DNA from: Pseudomonadota bacterium
GTDB lineage: Bacteria; Pseudomonadota; Gammaproteobacteria; UBA1113
Length of the DNA: 64,000 nucleotides
Assembly: GCA_021782495.1 (NCBI GenBank)
Contig: JAJXUV010000007.1
Coordinates: 45,648 to 109,647, forward strand
Direction: 5' to 3'
Positions 1-7,871 of the stretch are shown here, piece by piece. A program made the translations under genes and the position numbers. The stretch's first letter is position 1, and each line of letters opens with the position of its first letter. The notes under the pieces are model-generated. The model was not told the origin of the DNA and ran no database searches. It was given only the letters and a program-made list of their open reading frames with translations.

Positions 1-1
1 C

Positions 2-1864
2 GGAGGCTATTTTAAACGAGAAGGGCGTCCTACAGAGCGTGAAGTCTTGGCTTCTCGTCTGATCGATAGGCCTTTGCGCCCCATGTTTCCAGAAGGATTT
101 ACCCAAGAAGTGCAAATTGTAGCAACCGTATTGTCGATGGATCCCGATGTGAATCCCGATGTACCGGCTTTGCTCGGTGCTTCAGCGGCTTTAGCCGTAT
201 CAGGAATCCCCTTTCATGGTCCGGTTGCAGCGGCCCGAGTGGGTTATATCAATGGTCAATACGTGTTAAACCCTTCCAAAGCACAATTGACTGATTCAAA
301 ATTGGATTTGGTCGTGGCCGGTGCCAAAGACGCCATTTTAATGGTGGAATCTGAAGCCAAAGAATTGTCAGAAGAAGTTATGTTGGGCTCCGTGATGTTT
401 GGACATCAGCAAATGCAAGTGGCTATAGACGCCATCAAAGCTTTGGCCGAAGAAGCAGGAACAGTGGCTTGGGAATGGCAAGCGCCAGCCGTAGACACCG
501 AATTGAAATCTGCGATAGAAAGTCAATATTATGCAGACATCGTGAAAGCCTATCAAATCGTTGATAAAAAAGCGCGTCACGATAAATTAGATGAAATTAA
601 AGCGGCGATCGCGGCGGCCTTTACGATGGAAGGAGATGAGGCTCGTCAAAAACACATCGTTAAAATCACCGGTGATTTGGAAAGTCATGCCGTGCGTGAA
701 AAAGTATTGGCCGGTGGCCGTATTGATGCGCGTGCTTTGAATGCGGTTCGCCCGATTTCCATTCAAACCGGTTTATTGCCCCGTACACACGGTTCAGCCT
801 TGTTTACACGCGGTGAAACCCAAGCCATTGTGGTCACCACCTTAGGGACTGGTAAAGACGCACAGTTGATAGACGATTTAGAAGGCTTGCGTAAAGAAAC
901 CTTCATGTTGCATTACAATTTCCCTCCTTATTCCGTGGGTGAAGTCGGCATGATGGGTTCTCCGAAGCGACGTGAAATTGGTCATGGGAATTTGGCGCGC
1001 AGAGCGTTGAATGCCGTATTGCCTGATCCCGATTCTTTCCCTTATGTATTGCGCGTAGTTTCGGAAATCACTGAATCAAATGGTTCGAGCTCGATGGCCA
1101 GCGTTTGCGGCGGCAGTTTGTCTTTGATGGATGCAGGCGTGGCGATTAAAGCGCCAGTTGCCGGGATTGCCATGGGTTTGGTCAAAGAAGGCGAGCGCTT
1201 TGCTGTATTGAGTGATATTTTGGGCGATGAAGATCATTTGGGCGATATGGATTTCAAAGTAGCTGGAACCTCGAGTGGGGTGACGGCTTTGCAAATGGAC
1301 ATCAAAATCACCGGGATTACCGAAGAAATCATGAAAGTGGCTTTGGCTCAAGCCAAAGAAGGTCGCATGCACATCTTGGGTGAAATGGCCAAAGCGTTGA
1401 CTGAGCCACGGGCTGAAATGTCGAATTACGCACCGCGTATGACCATGTTGCAAATTCCCGTCGATAAAATCAAAGACGTTATCGGAAAGGGCGGCGTCAC
1501 CATTCGTGGGTTGATAGAAGAATTTGGCGTGAGCATCGACATAGACGACGATGGTATGGTGAAGATCGCTTCCGTTAGTGGTGAAGCCGCTAAAGAAGTG
1601 CAACGTCGCATCGAATTGATCACCGCTGAAGTCGAAGTGGGCCAAAATTACGAAGGCAAAGTCGTCAAGCTTGCAGATTTCGGCGCTTTTGTGGCGATTT
1701 TACCGGGTAAAGAAGGTTTGGTGCACATTTCACAAATCACAGAACAACGGGTCGAGCGTGTGAGCGATGTGTTGTCAGAAGGACAAATGGTGCGCGTGAA
1801 AGTATTGGAAATCGACAAACAAGGGCGTATTCGTTTGAGTATGAAGGCCGCGGATCCAGCCTAG
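2..1864 (+). CDS. pnp: Polyribonucleotide nucleotidyltransferase (PNPase), 5'-truncated by the window
   Basis: PNPase is the phosphorolytic 3'-5' exoribonuclease of the RNA degradosome. The reading frame is open from base 2, where [13 protein letters not shown] continues into [17 protein letters not shown], so the start lies outside the window and the TTG at 47 is not a real start. About 620 residues are visible. They comprise the end of the first RNase PH domain, the helical linker, the second RNase PH domain ([11 protein letters not shown] and the acidic [10 protein letters not shown] motif), a KH domain ([13 protein letters not shown]) and a C-terminal S1 domain ([15 protein letters not shown] ... 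GLVHISQI). The S1 domain is followed by only a short tail. holB starts 9 bases after the stop and is probably co-transcribed. Confidence 0.97.
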   Translation, partial: GGYFKREGRPTEREVLASRLIDRPLRPMFPEGFTQEVQIVATVLSMDPDVNPDVPALLGASAALAVSGIPFHGPVAAARVGYINGQYVLNPSKAQLTDSKLDLVVAGAKDAILMVESEAKELSEEVMLGSVMFGHQQMQVAIDAIKALAEEAGTVAWEWQAPAVDTELKSAIESQYYADIVKAYQIVDKKARHDKLDEIKAAIAAAFTMEGDEARQKHIVKITGDLESHAVREKVLAGGRIDARALNAVRPISIQTGLLPRTHGSALFTRGETQAIVVTTLGTGKDAQLIDDLEGLRKETFMLHYNFPPYSVGEVGMMGSPKRREIGHGNLARRALNAVLPDPDSFPYVLRVVSEITESNGSSSMASVCGGSLSLMDAGVAIKAPVAGIAMGLVKEGERFAVLSDILGDEDHLGDMDFKVAGTSSGVTALQMDIKITGITEEIMKVALAQAKEGRMHILGEMAKALTEPRAEMSNYAPRMTMLQIPVDKIKDVIGKGGVTIRGLIEEFGVSIDIDDDGMVKIASVSGEAAKEVQRRIELITAEVEVGQNYEGKVVKLADFGAFVAILPGKEGLVHISQITEQRVERVSDVLSEGQMVRVKVLEIDKQGRIRLSMKAADPA

Positions 1865-1873
1865 GATTTTAGA

Positions 1874-2734
1874 GTGTATTCGTGGTTACTGCCTTATCGA
1901 GAACAGTTGCCAAGCGATAGACGTGTGTGGCCACAAGCACTCTTATTAGCAGGTTCTGCGAATTTGGGCGGCCTAGCCCTCGCAGAACACTGCGCCGCAT
2001 TTTTATTGTGTCATCATCCCGCAGAAAGCAGTGCTTGTGGGCAATGTCAAAGTTGCACGTGGTTTCAAGCCGGACACCATCCCGATCTTCTGCGAATCAG
2101 CAAAGAACCCGATGAAAAAGTCATTAAAATCGATGTGATTCGCGATAAAATAGCGCGTTTGAGTAAAACCGCACACAGCGAAGCTGCGCAAGTCGTTTTG
2201 ATATACCCTGCAGAAAATTTAAATAAAGCGGCAGCCAATGCTTTGTTAAAATCTTTGGAAGAACCTAAAGCGGGCGTGTATTTTTTTCTAGTCGCTGATC
2301 ACCATGCCAGTTTGCCTAAAACGGTGTTGAGTCGTTGTCAAATCATTCGTTTGAAAGCATCGAATGCCTTGGCGGAAAAAGAAAATGATGACACGGTGGA
2401 TGCTTGGTTAGAAGATTGTATTGCGGTGGCTTTAGCGCAGCAAAATGCTTTGGCGGTTGCGCAAAAATGGGCATCTTTATTAAAAGAAAAAGAATTGTGT
2501 GCCATTTTGTATTTGATGCAAGACCTTGCGCGTTATCAGTTGACGCGACAACACACTTTTGCGGTGTATGAAGCAAGAAAAAATCAAATAGAACAATTGG
2601 CTGCGCGTTTTTCTTTGGCAAAAAGTGTGGCTTTGTGTCAATCTTTATCGACGCTGTATGCGGAGACAATACAAGGCTTAAATTTAAATTTTCAATTGTC
2701 TTTGGAGTGTCGGCTGTTGGACTTTGCGGGTTGA
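1874..2734 (+). CDS. holB: DNA polymerase III delta' subunit
   Basis: This is a clamp-loader subunit of the replicative polymerase. It starts with GTG and has 286 residues, somewhat shorter than the E. coli protein. The zinc-binding cysteine cluster is visible (CHHPAESSACGQCQSC), as is the AAA+ sensor region (NKAAANALLKSLEEP, then LPKTVLSRCQ with the SRC arginine-finger motif). A classic Walker A is lacking, as expected for delta'. In many gammaproteobacteria the order is tmk-holB-pilZ-tatD. Here tmk is replaced by pnp upstream, and pilZ lies 2.6 kb downstream behind two unknown genes. Confidence 0.92.
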   Translation: MYSWLLPYREQLPSDRRVWPQALLLAGSANLGGLALAEHCAAFLLCHHPAESSACGQCQSCTWFQAGHHPDLLRISKEPDEKVIKIDVIRDKIARLSKTAHSEAAQVVLIYPAENLNKAAANALLKSLEEPKAGVYFFLVADHHASLPKTVLSRCQIIRLKASNALAEKENDDTVDAWLEDCIAVALAQQNALAVAQKWASLLKEKELCAILYLMQDLARYQLTRQHTFAVYEARKNQIEQLAARFSLAKSVALCQSLSTLYAETIQGLNLNFQLSLECRLLDFAG

Positions 2735-2817
2735 AGGCGTCATTCCAGCACAGGGTCCCTTAACTCGGCTCGAGAACTTTCGGTATCATGCTATCTTGTA
2801 ATAACCATCGAAATAAG

Positions 2818-2922
2818 AGAAGCTCTCTGCACGGTCATTGCGAGCAGACCGTTATATACAGTCTTGCGCGAAAAGAGGGAGCTAGCACGGTCGACGTGGT
2901 AATCCAGTACAGAGATTAAAGA
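2818..2922. repeat. Degenerate dispersed repeat in the holB downstream gap
   Basis: The 280-base gap after holB contains GGTCATTGCGAGCAGACCG and, about 70 bases on, GTGGTAATCCAG. These resemble the two ends of the GTCATTGCGAG...GCAATCCAG repeats seen in many host-associated bacteria. The arms pair poorly, so this looks like an old, decayed copy. The rest of the gap holds the promoter of the next gene. Confidence 0.35.
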
Positions 2923-2939
2923 AATCATATATTGAATAT

Positions 2940-2972
2940 TTTAATATTCCCTTAATATTGGTATGTTAAAGT
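2940..2972 (+). promoter_or_regulatory. PmrA-like tandem operator and promoter
   Basis: TTTAATATT (2940-2948) and CTTAATATT (2951-2959) form a direct repeat of period 11. Seven bases later comes a -10-like TAAAGT (2967-2972). The tandem 9-mer cTTAATatT with a 2-base gap is, from memory, the PmrA binding element of Legionella and Coxiella Dot/Icm effector promoters. The same geometry recurs at 34095-34127 and 56344-56376. Assignment to PmrA is by pattern only; no pmrA gene is in the window. Confidence 0.6.
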
Positions 2973-3014
2973 ATGTTCATTATTCTTAAATAAATACAAA
3001 CGAGGGTAAAAAAT

Positions 3015-4403
3015 ATGGCTGCGAATGGTAAAGAAGCTGGAAAACAAGATTATCTTGTTCAGCAGATAACCGATTTTTTTAATGCTAAAAATCCAAGGTA
3101 TAAAGGTGAAGCGGAGGGCTACTTTTATCTTGAGTATCAGGCTTCAGATGGAATGTCGCAAGGACATGTTTTTTACGATTTCGATGAAATCACTATCGAA
3201 GAAAATGGCGATTATAAGGCCTATAATTTAAGAGAGCTGATTGAAAAAGAGTTAGACTATAAAAAAGCTGTTAAATCATACTTCTCCCCACGAATATTTC
3301 AATTCGGGACTCTATTAAAAGATGAAATTTATTCTATTTTAAGTCAGCACCGTTTTGCATTGCCTGGAAGCATTGACGGAGAAAGGGTTCGTCAGAATAA
3401 ACTGGCCATGGAATATTTTAAGAGTCCGGATAAGTTTACCGAAGCGGCTTTGATGATAGCTGAGCTCGAGTCGGTGGATGATATTTTTGATTATATTAAT
3501 GACGAGTTAAAAAAAGATGAAAAAACTGCCAGATTTATGCAAGCATTGTATGAGATTAAGATCGCAGTGTTTCACAAAATGATTGATAAGGAAGGTCGTT
3601 ATTATAAGCTTGTAGAATTTTTGAAATATGTTCATCTGAAAATAGAAGAAACAAGAGAGCAAGAAATACAATCGAAATGGCAAGAACTTAAAGATCATAT
3701 AGAGTATAGAATGGAGTTTTTGAAAGACCGTAAAGATGAAAGCCCCCTAATGAATATAACATATCCGCCCGTATCCTCTTTTCTTGGCTCAGATCTTAAA
3801 GTTAATCAAGTAAAAGAAAGCGAAAAAACTGAAGCTGAAGAGGATAAAACCCATAGTTGGGAGATTATTGAAGAAGCAGAACATCTATTGTTATTGAAAC
3901 GTGATATTTATCAAATTTTAACCAAGTATAATGAAACTAAAGGCTTTCAAGATGATTTCGCAAAAGTGGCTTTAAAAGTTTCGGGGTTCAATTCGGCGAA
4001 AGAAATTTGTGGGTACCTTAGTCAAGAGATAAGGGAGTGTAGACACAATGCTTCACTTTCTTTTTTTGCAGAGGCATTATCCGATATTAGGATACTGGCA
4101 TTTCATAAAATGGTTGAGCATGAATTTTCATATAATGAGATTAAATCTGAATTTGAGTATGTTAATGACAAAATAAAAGACACAGAAGGTCAAGAAATAC
4201 AATCCAAATGGAAAGGGCTTAGCGAACACATGGCAACTAAAATGAAAGCTATGGAAAAAGAACAAGCTGAAAAAACGGCTCCGCAGAGTATAAGTGAATA
4301 TTCTTCAGGTTATTTCGCATCTGGCCGAAAGTCTTCTATTATTTCTGCAGGACGAGAAATTTTTTCTGGTCTGAAGCCTAGAACCTTATTCGGAAATAAA
4401 TAG
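3015..4403 (+). CDS. Unknown protein with an internally duplicated helical domain (effector candidate)
   Basis: I do not recognise a family for this 462-residue protein. It is rich in Lys and Glu and predicted mostly helical, with no signal peptide or membrane segment. Residues about 101-235 and 294-415 are copies of one another: DEIYSILS/RDIYQILT, then AVFHKM/LAFHKM, then YVHLKIEETREQEIQSKWQELKDHI/YVNDKIKDTEGQEIQSKWKGLSEHM. The EIQSKW part is still close to identical at DNA level. A linker rich in Glu/Lys joins the copies, and the C-terminus is basic. The start is supported by GAGGG upstream of ATG. The gene is AT-richer than its neighbours, splits holB from pilZ, and has a PmrA-like promoter, which together suggest a Dot/Icm-type effector (inference). 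Confidence 0.75.
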   Translation: MAANGKEAGKQDYLVQQITDFFNAKNPRYKGEAEGYFYLEYQASDGMSQGHVFYDFDEITIEENGDYKAYNLRELIEKELDYKKAVKSYFSPRIFQFGTLLKDEIYSILSQHRFALPGSIDGERVRQNKLAMEYFKSPDKFTEAALMIAELESVDDIFDYINDELKKDEKTARFMQALYEIKIAVFHKMIDKEGRYYKLVEFLKYVHLKIEETREQEIQSKWQELKDHIEYRMEFLKDRKDESPLMNITYPPVSSFLGSDLKVNQVKESEKTEAEEDKTHSWEIIEEAEHLLLLKRDIYQILTKYNETKGFQDDFAKVALKVSGFNSAKEICGYLSQEIRECRHNASLSFFAEALSDIRILAFHKMVEHEFSYNEIKSEFEYVNDKIKDTEGQEIQSKWKGLSEHMATKMKAMEKEQAEKTAPQSISEYSSGYFASGRKSSIISAGREIFSGLKPRTLFGNK

Positions 4404-4431
4404 TAGTGCAGAGGCACATCGATTCATATTT

Positions 4432-5034
4432 TTAAGTTTGATAAGACTGCAGCTGCAGTGGAATATTTTGGCTTTCATCGCTGTTCTTTTTATTTCCTTG
4501 AATGCAACAGCTAAAAAAATTAAAGAATGAAAGTGAAAAATCAAACTGGTTAGATTCACGTGAACTCGAAGAGTCTGGATCAGGATTATTTACTGACAAT
4601 AAATACGTAGATTCTGAGGCAGACAAAGTACTATCCTGCGGTAAAGAAACCGGATGTTTCCCCATACTGACATTTTTAAATTTTTGCTTTAGACGATGGA
4701 TGGTATTTTTAAGTTCTTTTGGTAAGGCTTCATGCGATTCAAAACAAGCGCAAACCTTATCAAAATCAATAGCGTCAAATTTTTCTTTTTCTGGATCTGA
4801 AAGAGCATTGAGATGGTAGTCCTCGAAGGCTTTTTCTCCATACAGTAAAAATTCCCAAAGATGCATTTCGCATAAATCTCCATTCGCAGATTTTGAATTT
4901 TCAAGAATCGAAGTGGCTGCATCCTGGTAGATATCAATGACTACAGAAGAAGGGGGCGAAGCCTGAGAAATCTTATTTTTAACTTTTTGTCTGGTTTTTT
5001 CATCTTTATAGAAATAAATATTACAATCGCTCAT
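4432..5034 (-). CDS. Unknown cytosolic protein
   Basis: This 200-residue protein belongs to no family I recognise. I place the start at MSDCNIYFYKD because GGAGG lies 10 bases upstream; a longer frame opens 13 codons earlier but would overlap that ribosome site. The N-terminal half looks folded (VVIDIYQDAATSIL; LWEFLLYGEKAFEDY; DFDKVCACFESHEALPKELKNTIHRLKQKF). The C-terminal third is Ser/Asn-rich and ends with a short aromatic-Cys segment (FFNFFSCC). An extended -10 (TGCTATCAT) is visible upstream on this strand. It is convergent with the gene at 3015, and with it interrupts holB-pilZ. Confidence 0.65.
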   Translation of the reverse strand: MSDCNIYFYKDEKTRQKVKNKISQASPPSSVVIDIYQDAATSILENSKSANGDLCEMHLWEFLLYGEKAFEDYHLNALSDPEKEKFDAIDFDKVCACFESHEALPKELKNTIHRLKQKFKNVSMGKHPVSLPQDSTLSASESTYLLSVNNPDPDSSSSRESNQFDFSLSFFNFFSCCIQGNKKNSDESQNIPLQLQSYQT

Positions 5035-5112
5035 TTTTAGGGTTCCTCCGGCTAGATTTTTAATTAGATGCAAAATGATAGCACACTATCTTCATCATGA
5101 AAATAGAAATAA

Positions 5113-5185
5113 TTTTACCGAGCCGCGACCGTGGGGGGGAGCGGTGAAATGACAACCGCTCCCTTACGGTCGCGGCTCGGTAAAA
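5113..5185. repeat. Family A palindromic repeat, copy 1
   Basis: This is a near-perfect inverted repeat. The left arm reads TTTTACCGAGCCGCGACCGT then a G-run and AGCGGT; a short GAAATGACA loop follows, and the right arm is its complement ending CGGCTCGGTAAAA. It lies between the divergently transcribed gene ending at 4432 and pilZ. It is one of at least nine full or half copies in the window. Such a stem could act as a transcript hairpin in either direction. Confidence 0.9.
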
Positions 5186-5296
5186 AATGCTAGGATTTCC
5201 AGGATTTTTATTTTTTGCGTCAAAAGATTTTTTTTGTTAAACTGACAAACCTAATGTAAACAGGCCCTACCATAAATCATAATAGGAATTATTCCA

Positions 5297-5641
5297 ATGA
5301 ATGATACGAATGTACTTTCAGTGGTTTTTGAGGACAAGTCCAGTCTGGCTAAACAATATATGCCTTTTATTGAACAAGGCGGATTGTTTATCCGCACAGA
5401 AGAAACTTTTACTTTAGCTGCTACTGTGTCTTTATCTGTACAATTGCCGAGTGATTGTGAAAAATATGATATGTCTGGTCGAGTGGTGTGGTTAACTCCA
5501 TCAGCCGCAGAACGAGGCTTGCCTCAAGGGATTGGTGTACAGTTGATGGGAAATCAGGGTAAAATTTTGCGCCATAAAATAGAACAGCAATTGGCTCAAA
5601 TGGTAATGGTAGACAAGCCCATTTTAACGGACACGATGTAG
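5297..5641 (+). CDS. pilZ: PilZ domain protein (type IV pilus assembly type)
   Basis: This 114-residue protein consists of a single PilZ beta-barrel. YDMSGRVVWLTPSAAERGLPQGIGVQLMG matches the short PilZ class needed for type IV pilus biogenesis in Pseudomonas and Xanthomonas. The N-terminal RxxxR c-di-GMP motif is not present, which fits that non-binding subclass. tatD follows after 9 bases, as in the conserved holB-pilZ-tatD cluster, which supports the assignment. Its position downstream of a family A palindrome, not directly behind holB, implies an independent promoter. Confidence 0.88.
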   Translation: MNDTNVLSVVFEDKSSLAKQYMPFIEQGGLFIRTEETFTLAATVSLSVQLPSDCEKYDMSGRVVWLTPSAAERGLPQGIGVQLMGNQGKILRHKIEQQLAQMVMVDKPILTDTM

Positions 5642-5650
5642 GAGACAATC

Positions 5651-6448
5651 ATGCAAGACCCGATTATCTGGGCAGACAGCCATTGCCATTTGGATCAATT
5701 GGATTTAAATCCTTTTGATCAGCAATTGGAAAAATTTTTTGAACGCGCAAAAAGCGTAGGCGTTCGTTATTTTTTGGATGTGTGTATCGATACAGACAAT
5801 TTGGATGCGGTGTGTGCAGCGGCAGCCACTTACCCTTTTGTGTGGTGCAGCATTGGCATTCATCCTAATACAGAATTATCGGAAGAAGTCACCGTCGATA
5901 CTTTATGTGAATGGGCGAATCGTCCCAAAGTGGTGGCGATTGGCGAGACGGGTTTGGATTATTATCGCAGCGAAGGCAATTTGGATTGGCAACGGGATCG
6001 TTTTAGGCAACACATCCGAGCAGCGATTCAGCTACAAAAACCCTTGATTGTGCACAGCCGCGATGCCAATGAAGACACCATTCAAATTTTAAGAGAAGAA
6101 AAGGCCGGGCAAGTAGGGGGGGTATTGCATTGTTTTGCAGGCGATCTACCCATGGCCCAAGCCGCTATTGATTTGGGTTTTTACATTTCCTTTTCCGGGG
6201 TTTTAACTTTTAAAAATGCCCGAAATCTGCAAGATATCGCTCGCGTTTTGCCTTTAGAATACCTATTGGTTGAAACCGATTCGCCTTATTTAGCGCCAAT
6301 GCCGCATCGCGGTAAACCCAATTACCCCGATTTTGTGCATTATATAGGCGAAAAATTGGCGGGCTTGCAAGAATTGAGTGTAGAAAAAGTAGCGCAGCAG
6401 ACAACAGAGAATTTTTTTAAATTATTCAAATTGGAGCGCTGGAGATAA
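5651..6448 (+). CDS. tatD: TatD family metal-dependent deoxyribonuclease
   Basis: This is a 265-residue TIM-barrel hydrolase of the TatD/YcfH family, a 3'-5' DNase linked to DNA repair and quality control. The metal ligands are visible in order: ADSHCHLD (HxH), GETGLDYY (Glu), IVHSRDA (His), VLHCFAGD (His) and LVETDSPYLAP (Asp). The length is typical. It is co-transcribed with pilZ, with AGGAG before the ATG. The assignment to YcfH rather than TatD proper is supported by the holB-pilZ neighbourhood. Confidence 0.93.
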   Translation: MQDPIIWADSHCHLDQLDLNPFDQQLEKFFERAKSVGVRYFLDVCIDTDNLDAVCAAAATYPFVWCSIGIHPNTELSEEVTVDTLCEWANRPKVVAIGETGLDYYRSEGNLDWQRDRFRQHIRAAIQLQKPLIVHSRDANEDTIQILREEKAGQVGGVLHCFAGDLPMAQAAIDLGFYISFSGVLTFKNARNLQDIARVLPLEYLLVETDSPYLAPMPHRGKPNYPDFVHYIGEKLAGLQELSVEKVAQQTTENFFKLFKLERWR

Positions 6449-6517
6449 GCTTGAAACTTATATATCCAAATAACTTCAAAATGCTATAGGTTTTCAGGCG
6501 CTGAAAATGATTGATTC

Positions 6518-6545
6518 TGTCATCCCTGTTTTCGCAGGGATGACA
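6518..6545. repeat. Family B palindrome, short form
   Basis: TGTCATCCCTG...CAGGGATGACA is a 28-base near-perfect palindrome in the gap between tatD and nrdB, which converge. It may act as a bidirectional terminator-like hairpin. It belongs to the CCTGCGAAAGCAGGG family found at six other places in the window. Confidence 0.85.
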
Positions 6546-6588
6546 AGTTTTTTTATTATCTTCGCATTTTCAAGTACATTGAGTATAT

Positions 6589-7713
6589 TTATTCTTCATC
6601 ATCCCAAGTCAAAGTCCCGCCTGTTTGATACTCAATCACACGGGTTTCAAAGAAATTCTTTTCTTTTTTCAAATCCAAGACTTCACTCATCCAAGGAAAG
6701 GGATTTTGTGCACCGGGATATTGTTCTGGCAACCCAATTTGTGCCAAACGTCTGTTGGCGATGAAATGCAAATATTCTTCAAACATGCCGGCATTCATGC
6801 CTAAAATGCCGCGCGGCATGGTGTCGTGTGCGTATTGGTATTCTAATGCAACCCCTTCTTTGATCATTTGAATGGCTTCTTCTTGCATATCCGCCGACCA
6901 CAAATGCGGATTTTCAATTTTAATTTGATTGATGACGTCGATCCCAAAATTTAAATGCATGGATTCATCGCGCAAGATGTATTGGAATTGCTCGGAAGTC
7001 CCTGTCATTTTATTGCGTCGACCCATCGACAATATTTGCGTGAAACCCACATAAAAGAAAATGCCTTCGAAGATAACATAAAAAGCGATCAAATCGCGCA
7101 ATAAGCGTTTGTCGTTTTCATGAGTTCCCGTTTGAAAAGTAGGATCGCCCAAACTTTGGGTGTATTTCAAAGCCCAGACTGATTTACGCGCGACGCTGGG
7201 AATTTCTCGATACATATTAAACACTTCTGCTTCATCCAAACCTAAACTTTCGATGACGTATTGATAAGCGTGTGTATGCAGGGCTTCTTCAAAAGCTTGA
7301 CGCAACAAGTATTGCCGACATTCTGGATTGGTGATGAGTCTATAAACGGCTAAGACCAAATTGTTGGCAACCAAAGAATCGGCCGTAGAGAAAAAACCCA
7401 AATTCCGCAAAATAATTAAACGTTCATCGGAAGTTAAGCCATGGGGATCTTTCCACAAAGCCAAATCGGCCGCCATATTGATTTCTTGGGGCATCCAATG
7501 GTTCGCACAGGCATCCAAATATTTTTTCCAAGCCCATTCGTATTTAAAAGGAACCAATTGATTCAAATCTGCGCGACAATTGATAATTTGTTTGTCGTCT
7601 ACATGAATACGCGTTGCACCCATTTCAATTTGTTCTAAACCCGTAGAACCGCCATGTTGTGGTGTGTGCATCATGTTAATCACTCCCTCTTGTTCTGTTA
7701 TAAATTCACTCAT
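6589..7713 (-). CDS. nrdB: Ribonucleoside-diphosphate reductase, beta subunit
   Basis: This is the radical-generating subunit of class I ribonucleotide reductase, 374 residues. The scaffold ([54 protein letters not shown]) is very like the chlamydial type. The residues that define chlamydial class Ic differ here: the first ligand is Asp112 and the radical position is Tyr150. The other ligands read E143, H146, E216, E250 and H253, so a conventional tyrosyl radical is expected. A second possible start at 7674 (MMHTPQ) has a stronger GAGGGAG ribosome site than the one used here. It is downstream of nrdA on the same strand, separated by a family B repeat. Confidence 0.96.
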   Translation of the reverse strand: MSEFITEQEGVINMMHTPQHGGSTGLEQIEMGATRIHVDDKQIINCRADLNQLVPFKYEWAWKKYLDACANHWMPQEINMAADLALWKDPHGLTSDERLIILRNLGFFSTADSLVANNLVLAVYRLITNPECRQYLLRQAFEEALHTHAYQYVIESLGLDEAEVFNMYREIPSVARKSVWALKYTQSLGDPTFQTGTHENDKRLLRDLIAFYVIFEGIFFYVGFTQILSMGRRNKMTGTSEQFQYILRDESMHLNFGIDVINQIKIENPHLWSADMQEEAIQMIKEGVALEYQYAHDTMPRGILGMNAGMFEEYLHFIANRRLAQIGLPEQYPGAQNPFPWMSEVLDLKKEKNFFETRVIEYQTGGTLTWDDEE

Positions 7714-7765
7714 AATTTATTCTCTCTTTTTAAAGTATACACTAAAGTAAGGGTTTCCTATGCAC

Positions 7766-7843
7766 TGTCATCCCTGCGAAAGCAGGGATCCAGTAAAGAA
7801 ACTCTCATTTAAAACTGGATCTCTGCTTTCGCAGGGATGACAG
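7766..7843. repeat. Family B repeat, long form, inside the nrdA-nrdB gap
   Basis: Two palindromic units face each other: TGTCATCCCTGCGAAAGCAGG, then GATCCAG, a spacer, and the complement CTGGAT...CTGCTTTCGCAGGGATGACA. The 78-base element lies in the 158-base space between two genes that are expected to share a transcript, so it would form a strong mRNA hairpin between nrdA and nrdB. Confidence 0.9.
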
Positions 7844-7871
7844 TTCAGCAAGAATGACAGAATCTTCTCTA

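Noticed and set aside
1076..1645. 189-codon minus-strand frame within pnp
   Set aside because: A shadow of a highly conserved gene on the other strand; the His/Phe-rich composition is typical of antisense translation.
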